A DNA stretch of 33,353 nucleotides from the NCBI GenBank assembly GCA_004347965.1, contig QNVF01000012.1, positions 1 to 33,353 of the forward strand, written 5' to 3'. The notes beneath the pieces were generated by a model. That model searched no databases and was not told the origin of the DNA. It saw only the letters and a program-made list of their open reading frames with translations. Below are positions 16,139-23,576 of the stretch, in pieces; position 1 is the stretch's first letter; every line of letters starts with the position of its first letter. Source of the DNA: Candidatus Nezhaarchaeota archaeon WYZ-LMO8. GTDB lineage: Archaea; Thermoproteota; Methanomethylicia; Nezhaarchaeales; WYZ-LMO8. Both the position numbers and the translations under genes were made by a program.

Positions 16139-16265
16139 CCTCCTCCATACATAAACCTTTATAGTTAATACCAAAAAGCTCCTCTGCTCTTGCTTCTACA
16201 TCGAAAAGTAGCATCTCTCTTTCCTCTATATATTGAGCCTTCTTCAGTTTAAGTCTCAATTTCAC
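16107..16265 (-). CDS. small overlapping ORF upstream of galT
   Basis: A 52-codon frame from a GTG at 16265 to a TAG ending at 16107, overlapping the galT 5' end by 32 bases in another frame. The peptide has charged, helical character: KLRLKLKKAQYIEERE, then MLLFDVEARAEELFGINYKG, with a short Gly-rich end. The regular acidic and basic spacing looks protein-like rather than random, but no family is recognised. An internal ATG (residue 18) is preceded by AGAGGAAAGAGAG, an excellent ribosome-binding site. It could be a real small protein, a leader peptide coupled to galT, or the relic of a longer gene. Confidence 0.35.
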   Translation of the reverse strand: MKLRLKLKKAQYIEEREMLLFDVEARAEELFGINYKGLCMEEDGKHLGRTGD

Positions 16266-16384
16266 CGTTCCCAAGCTTCACCAAAGTAAGTTTTACGATT
16301 CTCCTCTTAATAAATGCTCTAGACTTATTAGCAGGCTCTATGTTTATAGCTAAAGACTCTAGACTCTATAACCTGGTGGCTTGC

Positions 16385-16879
16385 ATGCTGATAGGGCTAA
16401 TATCAGATACCCACGACAACTTGCCGGCGATAGTTAAGGCTGTCAAGACCTTCAACTCCTATAAAGTAGGTCTTGTTCTCCATGCAGGTGATTACGTGGC
16501 TCCTTTCACGTTCAAAGCTTATTCAGAGCTTAGTTGTAAGCTTATAGGAGTTTACGGTAACGTCGATGGGGATAGAAGTCTCCTACGTGAAAGATTCTCA
16601 AGCCTAGGCTTTAAGGTGGAGAGTGAGTTCGAAGAAGTTGAAGTTGAGGGGATTAGAATAGCACTACTTCATGGAGTTCATTCACAAATAGTTGATGCAT
16701 TAGCTTTAAGTGGAAAGTACGACGTGGTGGTTCATGGCCACACGCACCTCAGGAGAAACCAGAGAATTGGAAAAACTCTGGTGGTGAACCCGGGTGAGAC
16801 TTGTGGATACCTTTATGAAATTAAGTCAATAGCATTGCTCGATACAGCAACACTTAAAGTAGAGTTCATAAACTTGTGA
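16385..16879 (+). CDS. MJ0936/YfcE-type metallophosphoesterase
   Basis: Calcineurin-like phosphodiesterase of the small YfcE/MJ0936 family, Mn2+- or Ni2+-dependent, acting on phosphodiesters in vitro; its physiological substrate is unknown. Motifs in order: LISDTHDNLPAI (metal ligands Asp and His), LHAGDYVAPFTF, VYGNVDGD, LLHGVH and VVHGHTHLRRN, then NPGETCGY. The frame is open from an ATG at 16340, but the ATG at 16385 was chosen because it has GGTGG upstream and places the first metal motif at residues 5-8, as is normal for this family. That gives 164 aa. A TTTATAG box lies near 16343-16349. Its stop overlaps the possible GTG of the next gene. Confidence 0.88.
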   Translation: MLIGLISDTHDNLPAIVKAVKTFNSYKVGLVLHAGDYVAPFTFKAYSELSCKLIGVYGNVDGDRSLLRERFSSLGFKVESEFEEVEVEGIRIALLHGVHSQIVDALALSGKYDVVVHGHTHLRRNQRIGKTLVVNPGETCGYLYEIKSIALLDTATLKVEFINL

Positions 16880-16896
16880 GTGATGGGGTGCAAGAG

Positions 16897-17289
16897 ATGA
16901 GTAATGAGGACATATGGTTGCAGATGAAGAAGCTTGAACTTCAGCGAAAGCTCTTGGCTATGACGGCTAAGAGGGCTGAAGAGAAGGAACAGAAAGCTAA
17001 GCCTAAAGATCCCTATGAATTAATAAGACCTTTACTAGAAGATAGGGCTGATGAAGTCCTTGAAGCTGCTAAAGCTCAGTTTCCAAGAGTTGCAAATGCC
17101 GTCATTGCTGAGCTGGCAAAACTAGTAGAAGCTGGTGCGATAAAGAGAATTACAGGACCATGGCTTATGGACCTCTTTACGAGGCTAGGCTATAGACCTA
17201 AACTTGAAACGAAGATATCAGTAGTCTCTGATGGCAAGATCTTAGACATAAAAGATAAGATAGCCAAATCTCTTCGAGAGGAGGAGTAG
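16897..17289 (+). CDS. small helical protein, possibly PDCD5/TFAR19-like
   Basis: 130-aa basic, helix-rich protein. The N-terminal third is a charged helix (KLELQRKLLAMTAKRAEEKE). It is followed by a compact unit with LLEDRADEVLEAAKAQFP and VANAVIAELAKLVEAGAI, then RITGPWLMDLFTRLG. The order and spacing recall the archaeal PDCD5/TFAR19 DNA-binding family (charged helix, then a three-helix bundle), but the match is weak. The C-terminal LETKISVVSDGKILDIKDKI segment is not typical of PDCD5. The frame starts at a GTG (16876) overlapping the previous gene; the ATG at 16897 with GGGGTG just upstream is preferred. It is likely co-transcribed with the phosphodiesterase. Confidence 0.7.
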   Translation: MSNEDIWLQMKKLELQRKLLAMTAKRAEEKEQKAKPKDPYELIRPLLEDRADEVLEAAKAQFPRVANAVIAELAKLVEAGAIKRITGPWLMDLFTRLGYRPKLETKISVVSDGKILDIKDKIAKSLREEE

Positions 17290-17318
17290 AAGCTTCGTTA
17301 AGGAAGATCTCTGTAAAT

Positions 17319-18722
17319 TTATGCTAGCTCATTAACCTTCTTCAATCCCCATTCAAGTAATCTCTTAGTTAGCTCTGGCTTCTCTGATTCAGCGTAAACT
17401 CTAATTACAGGCTCAGTTCCCGATGGTCTTATGAGGAGCCAGCCTTTCTCCGTTATGAACTTCACGCCATCTATCTTACTAATTCTCTCAACGTGAAGGC
17501 CCTCTATGCTATCTGGCTCGAGCCCATCTAAGGCGTCTTTAAGCACTTGAAGTCTACGTTCATCGACGATACGAACCTTCCCCCTCAGACTATGCATTAA
17601 TTTATGTTCTTTGCCAATCTCATCAATTAAGTCCTCAAGTCTTCTCTTTCCAGATAAAGCTAAAGCTTCAATTATGTAGAGACACGTTAATACTCCATCT
17701 TTCTCAGGAATATGCCACTTGTAGCCGAAGCCGCCGCTCTCCTCACCACCCATAATTGCTTCTCCCATCAGTAAGTAGGGTGCTATGTTTTTGAATCCTA
17801 CAGGTACTTCATAAGTCTTCAAGCCATTCTTAGTAGCTACTTCATCGATCATATGAGTTGTAGCAACAGTCCTGACTACTCCCCCTCTAATTCCTTTTGT
17901 TAGCATGGACTTAAGTAATATGGGGAATAGCGTGTTGGGCGATATGTATGTTTTAGAGTAAGCTGAAGCTCTATCTCCATCACCATCAGTTGCTAAACCG
18001 ACATTCACATCCTGCATGAAGAATATCATGTCGTCGATCATTTCGGGTAACGTCGGGTCCGGCGTTTTACCACCAAAGAAGTAGTCCTTCTCGCACCTCA
18101 TACGCTTGACTTCGCACCCAGCTCTTACCAAAGCTTCATCCAAGAAGCCTATTGTGGAGCCATGAAGGGGGTTGACTAGAACTTTAAGATTAGCTCTCCT
18201 AATCGCATCCACATCTATTAACGATAGAATCCAGCCGATATACTCCTCCTTAAAGTCCACGTATGCTATTAAGCCTTTCTTGTCAGCATCACTAATACTG
18301 ATAGAACTTACCTTCACCCTCGAAATCTGCTCTTCGATCTCTTGAGTTATCTCAGTCGAGGCTGGACCACCATAGTGCGGTATGAACTTTATCCCATTGT
18401 ACTCAGGCGGATTATGGGATGCAGTGATCATGATGGCTCCCCCGGCTCTTAGTTTAACGGTCGCGAAAGCAACTACTGGTGTTGGCGTATCACGAGTCAT
18501 CACGTATGCAGGGATACAGTTTCCAGCAAGAACTTCCACGCATGCTTTAGCATACTGCTCAGAGCCTTTTCGAGAATCATATCCAATAACTATGCCATAC
18601 CTAGCAAGCCCCCTACTAATGACATACTCAGCAATTGCTTGAGCAACCATCTTGACCCTATCGATTGTGAAGTCCTTATCCATTACCCCCCTCCAACCAT
18701 CAGTGCCAAACCTTATGGTCAA
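17319..18722 (-). CDS. phosphoglucomutase/phosphomannomutase family protein
   Basis: Alpha-D-phosphohexomutase that interconverts hexose-1- and hexose-6-phosphates (or the glucosamine equivalents) for sugar-nucleotide synthesis. All four family motifs are present: RFGTDGWRGVMDKDF at the N-terminus, ITASHNPPEYNGIKF with the phosphoryl-carrying Ser, DGDGDR as the Mg2+ loop, and GGEESGGFG with RPSGTEPVIRVYAES for sugar and phosphate binding. The frame runs upstream to an ATG at 18758. The TTG at 18722, after GGTGA, puts the first motif at the usual distance and removes an odd Cys-rich prefix, so it is preferred. A TTTTTATA box near 18782-18789 fits a start near 18757. Exact sugar preference cannot be assigned. 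Confidence 0.92.
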   Translation of the reverse strand: MTIRFGTDGWRGVMDKDFTIDRVKMVAQAIAEYVISRGLARYGIVIGYDSRKGSEQYAKACVEVLAGNCIPAYVMTRDTPTPVVAFATVKLRAGGAIMITASHNPPEYNGIKFIPHYGGPASTEITQEIEEQISRVKVSSISISDADKKGLIAYVDFKEEYIGWILSLIDVDAIRRANLKVLVNPLHGSTIGFLDEALVRAGCEVKRMRCEKDYFFGGKTPDPTLPEMIDDMIFFMQDVNVGLATDGDGDRASAYSKTYISPNTLFPILLKSMLTKGIRGGVVRTVATTHMIDEVATKNGLKTYEVPVGFKNIAPYLLMGEAIMGGEESGGFGYKWHIPEKDGVLTCLYIIEALALSGKRRLEDLIDEIGKEHKLMHSLRGKVRIVDERRLQVLKDALDGLEPDSIEGLHVERISKIDGVKFITEKGWLLIRPSGTEPVIRVYAESEKPELTKRLLEWGLKKVNELA

Positions 18723-18871
18723 GCCGGTCACCACACGAAGTTGACAACAAGAGTTCAATGAGTAATTGAGATTTATGAGGGTATAAAAAGTAATTTGTAG
18801 TGGATCTTGAAAGTAAAGTGAATAATAACATCAAATATTCAAACCTCATCACGATGTTTGATGCTCGGTAA

Positions 18872-18897
18872 CTCTTAAAGGGGTCTCTTAAGGGGGC
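18872..18897. repeat. head-to-tail 13-base tandem repeat
   Basis: CTCTTAAAGGGGT (18872-18884) is followed directly by CTCTTAAGGGGGC (18885-18897), two mismatches in 13. A looser third copy, TTCTTAAACAGGGGGC, lies near 18915-18930. They sit in the 255-base gap between the phosphohexomutase promoter and the zinc-ribbon gene, where no ORF was found. Confidence 0.4.
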
Positions 18898-19015
18898 TAG
18901 GAAATCTTCGTTCTTAAACAGGGGGCGATAAGATAAGTAACGCCGAGAGCTTAACCTCCGTAGTCAATTATTATATATGAAGATTTCTAAAATTAGTTAT
19001 TACTATCTGTGACCA

Positions 19016-19294
19016 TCAATATTCCTTAATTCTACTTCTCCACGTACTTTTTAGCTCACTAACTTTATCTACAAACCAGACACTTCTTCCACTTATTACT
19101 CTATGATGAAACTCGCTCTTGAAGCGCATGATTTCATTCTTGTATTCATCAAACCTCTTGAAGACTCTAACCTCGGTTTCTCTTCTCCGAACTTTATTCT
19201 TGCATATTGGACATTGATATATCTTAGTTAAAGTGAAGAACTTTGAACCGCAGTTGCCACAGTTGTATTCGTGGATTTTTATGACGTAGTTCAC
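19016..19294 (-). CDS. small zinc-ribbon protein
   Basis: 92-aa protein with an N-terminal zinc ribbon formed by CGNCGSKF and CPICKNKV, followed by a basic, helix-prone tail (KRFDEYKNEIMRFKSE). The frame extends to an ATG at 19372, but the GTG at 19294 is preferred because GGTGG lies five bases upstream and it places the ribbon near the N-terminus, as in small archaeal ribbon proteins. No function can be assigned; nucleic-acid or protein binding is likely. It lies downstream of an RHH regulator on the same strand but is separated from it by 340 bases. Confidence 0.6.
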   Translation of the reverse strand: MNYVIKIHEYNCGNCGSKFFTLTKIYQCPICKNKVRRRETEVRVFKRFDEYKNEIMRFKSEFHHRVISGRSVWFVDKVSELKSTWRSRIKEY

Positions 19295-19634
19295 GGTACC
19301 ACCTTGATCGAGGTAGTACACCTGAATGAAACTTAGTAATGAGAGGTTTTTGGCTTTGCGTGAAAACTTCATTTAAAAACTTCAAAAGGTTTGCAACCGG
19401 TTTTCTCAATAAACTCTGCAATCGTCGAAAAATAGTTATTGAGAGAACCTTATTGAGAAGATAATGAGAATTCACGAACTCCAGCAGAAAGCTATTTTTA
19501 AGATTCTTAGTTCTGCCGGAAATCGCAGAGTGAATCGTAATAAGCTAAAAAATTTACGTCTCTTAGAGATAGCTTCTTACTCAATTGCTTTGCGTATCGA
19601 CATTTTGACCTTCATTACAGTACTAGCTAATATA
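19295..19634. other. intergenic region with TTATTGAGA repeats
   Basis: 340 bases without a convincing gene. GGTTTTCTCAATAA (19399-19412) and TTATTGAGAGAACC (19436-19449) form a 14-base inverted repeat with a single mismatch and a 23-base loop. A third copy, TTATTGAGAAG, follows at 19450-19460. A plus-strand ORF of 63 codons (19464-19655) lacks any recognisable feature. Confidence 0.45.
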
Positions 19635-19847
19635 TTAGCTTCGTTTCCTCAATGAAGTTCTCGAGCGAAGTCGCATTAAGCTATGGAAGTTCATGTCCTC
19701 TATTGACTCACGATGAACCTCCTTTTTTAAGAGCTCCCGTAAAGCGGTCCTTATCACCTCGCTTCTTGACGGATAAATCCCTGCTTTGACGAGATCATCT
19801 AATTCTCTAAGGTATGCTTCAGGTATCTTAACTGTTATTATCCTCAT
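19635..19847 (-). CDS. ribbon-helix-helix (CopG-type) transcriptional regulator
   Basis: 70-aa DNA-binding protein. Residues 1-45 show the standard archaeal ribbon-helix-helix pattern: beta strand MRIITVKIPE, then YLRELDDLVKAG, then the turn YPSRSEVIRTALRELLKKE. It would bind DNA as a dimer with the strand in the major groove. No C-terminal ligand domain is present, so it is not a NikR-type metal sensor. The ATG at 19847 follows GGTGA with five-base spacing, and CCTTTTATTT (about 19878-19887) can act as TATA. A perfect 16-base palindrome lies 80 bases upstream (19927-19942) and is a candidate operator, possibly affecting the divergent Tes gene too. Confidence 0.85.
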   Translation of the reverse strand: MRIITVKIPEAYLRELDDLVKAGIYPSRSEVIRTALRELLKKEVHRESIEDMNFHSLMRLRSRTSLRKRS

Positions 19848-19926
19848 CTAATCACCCATAACGTAGAAGTAGATCGCCAAATAAAAGGATAAGTTAAATT
19901 CTCGACTTACATATCAATGATCATTC

Positions 19927-19942
19927 TTAAAGCCGGCTTTAA
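19927..19942. promoter_or_regulatory. perfect 16-base palindrome between the RHH regulator and Tes
   Basis: TTAAAGCCGGCTTTAA reads the same on both strands. It lies between the divergent RHH gene (start 19847) and the Tes gene (start 20133), in an otherwise AT-rich 285-base gap. A dimeric regulator such as the adjacent RHH protein could bind it. The Tes promoter TATA (GCTTATAATG, 20089-20098) is further downstream. Confidence 0.4.
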
Positions 19943-20132
19943 ACAATCCTCACAATGGAGAGGTCAATGATTATCGTCGAAGTCATGTGATCACGCACTA
20001 ACAAATTATTAGAATCTTAAACTGGTTATTTAAGAGACTCCGAAACAGAGACTACCCAAGATCATTTATCATTATTTTCTCAGATAAGCTTATAATGAGC
20101 TAAGAGTTGTGTTAGGCTAGTCTCGGTGAAAT

Positions 20133-21605
20133 TTGTTGAGACCTATAAAGAAGACTAAGAGCTTGTGTCCCGAGTGCCTTCAAGTAATAGAGGCTCTTGT
20201 GTATGAGGAGAATAATTGTGTGTACATCTCTAAATCATGTCCTCAACATGGTGATTACGTGGACATTTACTGGAGCGACTATGAGCTTTATCGTAGATCT
20301 GAGAAATGGAATATTGTAGGCAGTGGAGTATTGAATTTCCAAAAGAAGAGGGAGAAGGGATGCCCCTATGATTGTGGATTATGTGAGAACCATAAGACTT
20401 GCACCGTACTGGGCATAATAGACGTTACGAACCGTTGCAATCTTAACTGCCCCATATGCTTCGCTCATGCAGGAGCAGTTGGTTACCTCTACGAACCCAG
20501 TAAGGACCAGATAAGGCATATGTTGAGGAATCTTAGAGAATTAAAACCCATACCACCAACAGCTCTTCAATACTCTGGCGGAGAGCCAACCGTTAGAAGA
20601 GATTTACCTGAACTTGTCGCCATGGCGAAGGAGGAGGGATTTAGGCACGTAGAGGTTAACAGCAATGGCATTCTATTGGCTAAAGACCTAGAATTCTACA
20701 AGAGCTTGCTTGACGCGGGCATGTCAACCATATACCTACAATTTGATGGTCTAACCGACGACATTTACATAAAGACGAGGGGGGTCCCGCTTTTAGATGT
20801 AAAAATGAGGGTTATAGAGAATGCTAGGAAATTAAAGCATGACTCCGTAGTCCTCGTGGTAACCTTAGTGAGAGGGGTAAACGATCATCAAATTGGTGAC
20901 ATAATAAGGTTTGCAGCTAAGAACTGCGATGTTGTTAGGGGGATTAATGTCCAGCCAGTCTCAATAACTGGTAGGATCAATAGAGCGGAGAGGGAGAGAA
21001 TGAGGATAACCATCCCAGACTTCATGAAGTTATGTGAGGAGCAGACGAATGGAGCCATTAAGATCTCAGACTTTAGGCCAGTGCCATGGCCAGTAGCCTT
21101 AGCTAGAGCTGTTGGCTTGCTTAAAGGTAAGGGCTATCCAGAGTTCACAGCTCACCCACACTGTGGAGTTGCTACATTCTTCCTAGTTGAGGACGATGAT
21201 ATAGTACCGATCACAAGGTACGCTGATGTCGACAAGTTAGAGGAAGATTTTTGGGAAGTCTATAAGCTTGCATCCAGCGGTAAGAAGTTTAAAGCATATC
21301 TAAAATTGATTAGAGCTAGTGGTCGCGTAAGAGGTAAGCTCAGGAGATACTTGTTAAGCGTTCTGATTAGAGGGTCTTACAGCGCATTAGGAGAGCTTAT
21401 GAGGAGAATGGTGTTACTGGGCTGCATGCACTTCATGGATCCCTACAACTTCGATCTTGAGAGAGTTGAGAGATGCTGCATCCACTATGCCCTACCTGAT
21501 GGAACCATAAGACCTTTCTGCTCTTACAACAGCATTCATAGGCAAACGGTAGAGAGAGCTTTAAGCATACCTTATCCAATTAAGGTTGAAAGCCGAGCCG
21601 TTTAA
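20133..21605 (+). CDS. tes: tetraether lipid synthase (Tes, MJ0619-type radical SAM)
   Basis: Radical SAM enzyme of the MJ0619/Tes family, shown in methanogens to join two archaeol phytanyl chains into the membrane-spanning biphytanyl of GDGT lipids. The 490-aa protein has the family layout. An N-terminal metal-binding region contains CPEC (12-15) and a Cys in CPQHGDY; a Cys cluster lies in GCPYDCGLCENHKTC (76-90). The radical SAM motif is CNLNCPIC (102-109), followed by LQYSGGEPTVR. The C-terminal part has additional cysteines (CMHF, RCCIHYA, FCSY) for auxiliary clusters. The TTG start at 20133 is supported by GGTGA with five-base spacing and a TATA box at 20089-20098. It presumably acts at the membrane. 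Trm5 follows directly. Confidence 0.9.
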   Translation: MLRPIKKTKSLCPECLQVIEALVYEENNCVYISKSCPQHGDYVDIYWSDYELYRRSEKWNIVGSGVLNFQKKREKGCPYDCGLCENHKTCTVLGIIDVTNRCNLNCPICFAHAGAVGYLYEPSKDQIRHMLRNLRELKPIPPTALQYSGGEPTVRRDLPELVAMAKEEGFRHVEVNSNGILLAKDLEFYKSLLDAGMSTIYLQFDGLTDDIYIKTRGVPLLDVKMRVIENARKLKHDSVVLVVTLVRGVNDHQIGDIIRFAAKNCDVVRGINVQPVSITGRINRAERERMRITIPDFMKLCEEQTNGAIKISDFRPVPWPVALARAVGLLKGKGYPEFTAHPHCGVATFFLVEDDDIVPITRYADVDKLEEDFWEVYKLASSGKKFKAYLKLIRASGRVRGKLRRYLLSVLIRGSYSALGELMRRMVLLGCMHFMDPYNFDLERVERCCIHYALPDGTIRPFCSYNSIHRQTVERALSIPYPIKVESRAV

Positions 21606-21606
21606 C

Positions 21607-22491
21607 ATGACTAAGAGAAGCTTGCTGCAAGAGTTAGCCAAGAATTTTGTACCACCAAACTTATTAAACCTAGTACCCAAGGGCTTCGAAGTAATAGGAG
21701 GCATCGCCATCTTAAACCTACCAAGAGAGTTAGAGGAGCATAAGTTTGAGATAGCTGAAGCACTTCTCAATTACTTAAAGCCTAGAATTAGACTTGTCGT
21801 TAGAAGAAGTTCTCCAGCAAGAGACCCTGAAAGAGTCCATAGCTACGAGGTCTTAGCTGGATCCGGCGGCTTCGAGACGCTTCACAGAGAGAGCGGGTGC
21901 ACCTTCAAAGTTGACGTATCAAAGGTATTCTTCACCTCTAGGCTTCAATACGAGAGGTTAAGAATAGCGAACCTCGTTAAGCCGGGTGAAACCATAATTA
22001 ACATGTTCGCGGGAGTTGGCCCCTTCTCAATAGTGATTGCGAAGAAGGTTCCTGGAGTAAAGGTGTATTCAATAGACATAAACCCTGAGGCTTACAAGCT
22101 CATGGTGGAGAACGTGAAGTTAAATAAAGTAGAGGATAAAGTCATACCTCTATTGGGGGACGCAGGAGAAGTTATAGATCAATATGATCTTAAAGGCATA
22201 GCAGATAGAGTTTTAATGCCTTCTCCAGAACACGCCATCAACTACTTAAGCAAAGCCGTCGAAGCCTTGAAAGTTAAAGGTGTTGTACATTACTATGATG
22301 TAGCTTGTCAAGTGAAAAGTCTCAACGATCACCTTACGAGTAGGATTTCATCGATTCTTAATGGTGCGGGCATTAAATGGGAGGTGAGGACCATCAGAGT
22401 AATAAGATCCGTGGCTCCTTTAAAGATCTATTTATGTGCTGATGTACACCTAGATAAAGGGCTCAAGTTGATAGCTAAACAGCCCTTTTAG
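21607..22491 (+). CDS. trm5: archaeal Trm5-type tRNA (guanine37-N1)-methyltransferase
   Basis: SAM-dependent enzyme that methylates G37 of tRNA and, in archaea, also feeds wyosine synthesis. The 294-aa protein has the Trm5 core: an N-terminal RNA-binding part with PKGFEVIGGIAILNLP, FKVDVSKVFFTSRLQYER, and motif I in INMFAGVGPFSIVIAKK. Then come VYSIDINPEAYKLM and ADRVLMPSPEHA, the motif IV position where Trm5 proteins have N/M-x-x-P. A TTG at 21586 inside the preceding gene could also start the frame; the ATG at 21607 is preferred because it begins at the family N-terminus, two bases after the Tes stop. Subtype (Trm5a, b or c) is not decided. The 3' end overlaps DUF211 by 17 bases tail-to-tail. 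Confidence 0.88.
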   Translation: MTKRSLLQELAKNFVPPNLLNLVPKGFEVIGGIAILNLPRELEEHKFEIAEALLNYLKPRIRLVVRRSSPARDPERVHSYEVLAGSGGFETLHRESGCTFKVDVSKVFFTSRLQYERLRIANLVKPGETIINMFAGVGPFSIVIAKKVPGVKVYSIDINPEAYKLMVENVKLNKVEDKVIPLLGDAGEVIDQYDLKGIADRVLMPSPEHAINYLSKAVEALKVKGVVHYYDVACQVKSLNDHLTSRISSILNGAGIKWEVRTIRVIRSVAPLKIYLCADVHLDKGLKLIAKQPF

Positions 22492-22747
22492 TTTTGTAAA
22501 CTGTAACTTGATCGATGCTCCTTATAGCTGCACTATTTTGGGATATTATTCTAACTACTTCATCAAAGTCTATGTTGGTGCCCACTATGGTTATTTTGAC
22601 GGTCTCAGTCTTTGCATCGACCTCCGTCACGATAACGTCAACTTCTTTAACCCCCTTAGCTGCACATATAGCCTTCGATAATTCAGTTATTGGTACCTCC
22701 CTTGGCTTTAGAGCATCTATCAGAACCTTCCTTATCGATATGGACAT
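22475..22747 (-). CDS. DUF211 family protein
   Basis: 90-aa protein of the archaeal DUF211 (MTH889-like) family, a small ferredoxin-like alpha/beta fold that assembles into rings; function unknown. The conserved opening IRKVLIDALKPREVPITEL, the VKEVDVIVTEVDAKTETVKI strand region, and GTNIDFDEVVRIIS are all present. No Cys clusters or membrane segment. It lies 15 bases downstream of the VIT/CCC1-like gene on the same strand, so a metal-related or membrane partnership is possible. Confidence 0.88.
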   Translation of the reverse strand: MSISIRKVLIDALKPREVPITELSKAICAAKGVKEVDVIVTEVDAKTETVKITIVGTNIDFDEVVRIISQNSAAIRSIDQVTVYKTKRAV

Positions 22748-22762
22748 GGTCCATCCCCAACA

Positions 22763-23446
22763 CTATATGTATGCTCCTAACAGAACTATAACAATTGCTG
22801 ATGTCACGCCAGCGAGCATCATGTACAACATGTATCCTAAAGGTCTCTTCTTAGCTATCCTGCCCAAGAAGAAGCCTAACAGGCCTAAAACGATTATACC
22901 CACCAATAGTGAGACGAGAGACGCTACGGTGAAACTAAAATTAAACAATTGGGAGAGCATTAAGGGGACGCTAAGTGCAATGCAAGCTATCAATGGTGAA
23001 ATACCGTCAATAATTGAGACCACCAGAACAGCTAACTTCGACAACCGTTCATAGAGGGATCCCTTCATGTCTTGAAACATAGCCTCTTCAAGCTCACGAA
23101 TTTTCCTCTCCCTCTCAGCTTTTTCGGTCAGATACGCTCCCAGCGACCCCGAAAAGAACATTGCTAAGCCGGCTGCAAGAACAGTCTTAATGGCTACTCT
23201 CGGATCATCTACACCTGAAACCCACATACCAATTATTACTCCCAGAGCTGCTAAAGTGCCATCAAACATATTCATGACGAAGTACCTTCTACATATTTCA
23301 GCAACGCCACTTATAGTCAACATGTTCTTGATGCTAGTGCCACTAAATTTACGACGTAGTAGCCGAATTGGTAGGGTGATACTGAGGAATTTTGACTTTA
23401 CATTTAACGCTTTAATAACTAACCTATCCTTCCCATCTTCATTCAT
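22763..23446 (-). CDS. VIT1/CCC1-type metal transporter family protein
   Basis: 227-aa integral membrane protein of the VIT/CCC1 family (iron and manganese transport into vacuoles or out of cells in other organisms). The family signature appears as NMFDGTLAALGVIIGMWVSG (TM1) and AMFFSGSLGAYLTEKAERE, followed by a charged cytoplasmic helix (KIRELEEAMFQD). Three more hydrophobic segments fill the C-terminal half. The charged helix is shorter than the metal-binding loop of plant VIT1, so transport activity and metal are inferred only. The ATG at 23446 lies about 30 bases after a TATA-like GCTTAAAAG, giving a short leader. It precedes DUF211 in a two-gene unit. Confidence 0.82.
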   Translation of the reverse strand: MNEDGKDRLVIKALNVKSKFLSITLPIRLLRRKFSGTSIKNMLTISGVAEICRRYFVMNMFDGTLAALGVIIGMWVSGVDDPRVAIKTVLAAGLAMFFSGSLGAYLTEKAERERKIRELEEAMFQDMKGSLYERLSKLAVLVVSIIDGISPLIACIALSVPLMLSQLFNFSFTVASLVSLLVGIIVLGLLGFFLGRIAKKRPLGYMLYMMLAGVTSAIVIVLLGAYI

Positions 23447-23492
23447 ACGTAATAGCGCGAGATCATCTTACGCAAGGACTTTTAAGCTTTTC

Positions 23493-23507
23493 CTGACACA
23501 TTGTCAG
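23493..23507. promoter_or_regulatory. inverted repeat upstream of citramalate synthase
   Basis: CTGACA (23493-23498) and TGTCAG (23502-23507) form a perfect six-base inverted repeat around CAT. It is directly upstream of a TATA-like AAATTTATTAG (about 23520-23530) that suits the citramalate synthase gene. A regulator bound here could affect both divergent genes. Confidence 0.35.
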
Positions 23508-23576
23508 CTAAAATATCAGAAAATTTATTAGCCTTTAAGTGAAAAAGGTGTAGGCTTGTGGAGGTTCAGCGTATGG

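Noticed and set aside
19464-19655. Plus-strand 63-codon ORF in the gap beside the RHH gene
   Set aside because: Weak ribosome-binding site, no family, and it overlaps the RHH gene end; not supported as a gene.
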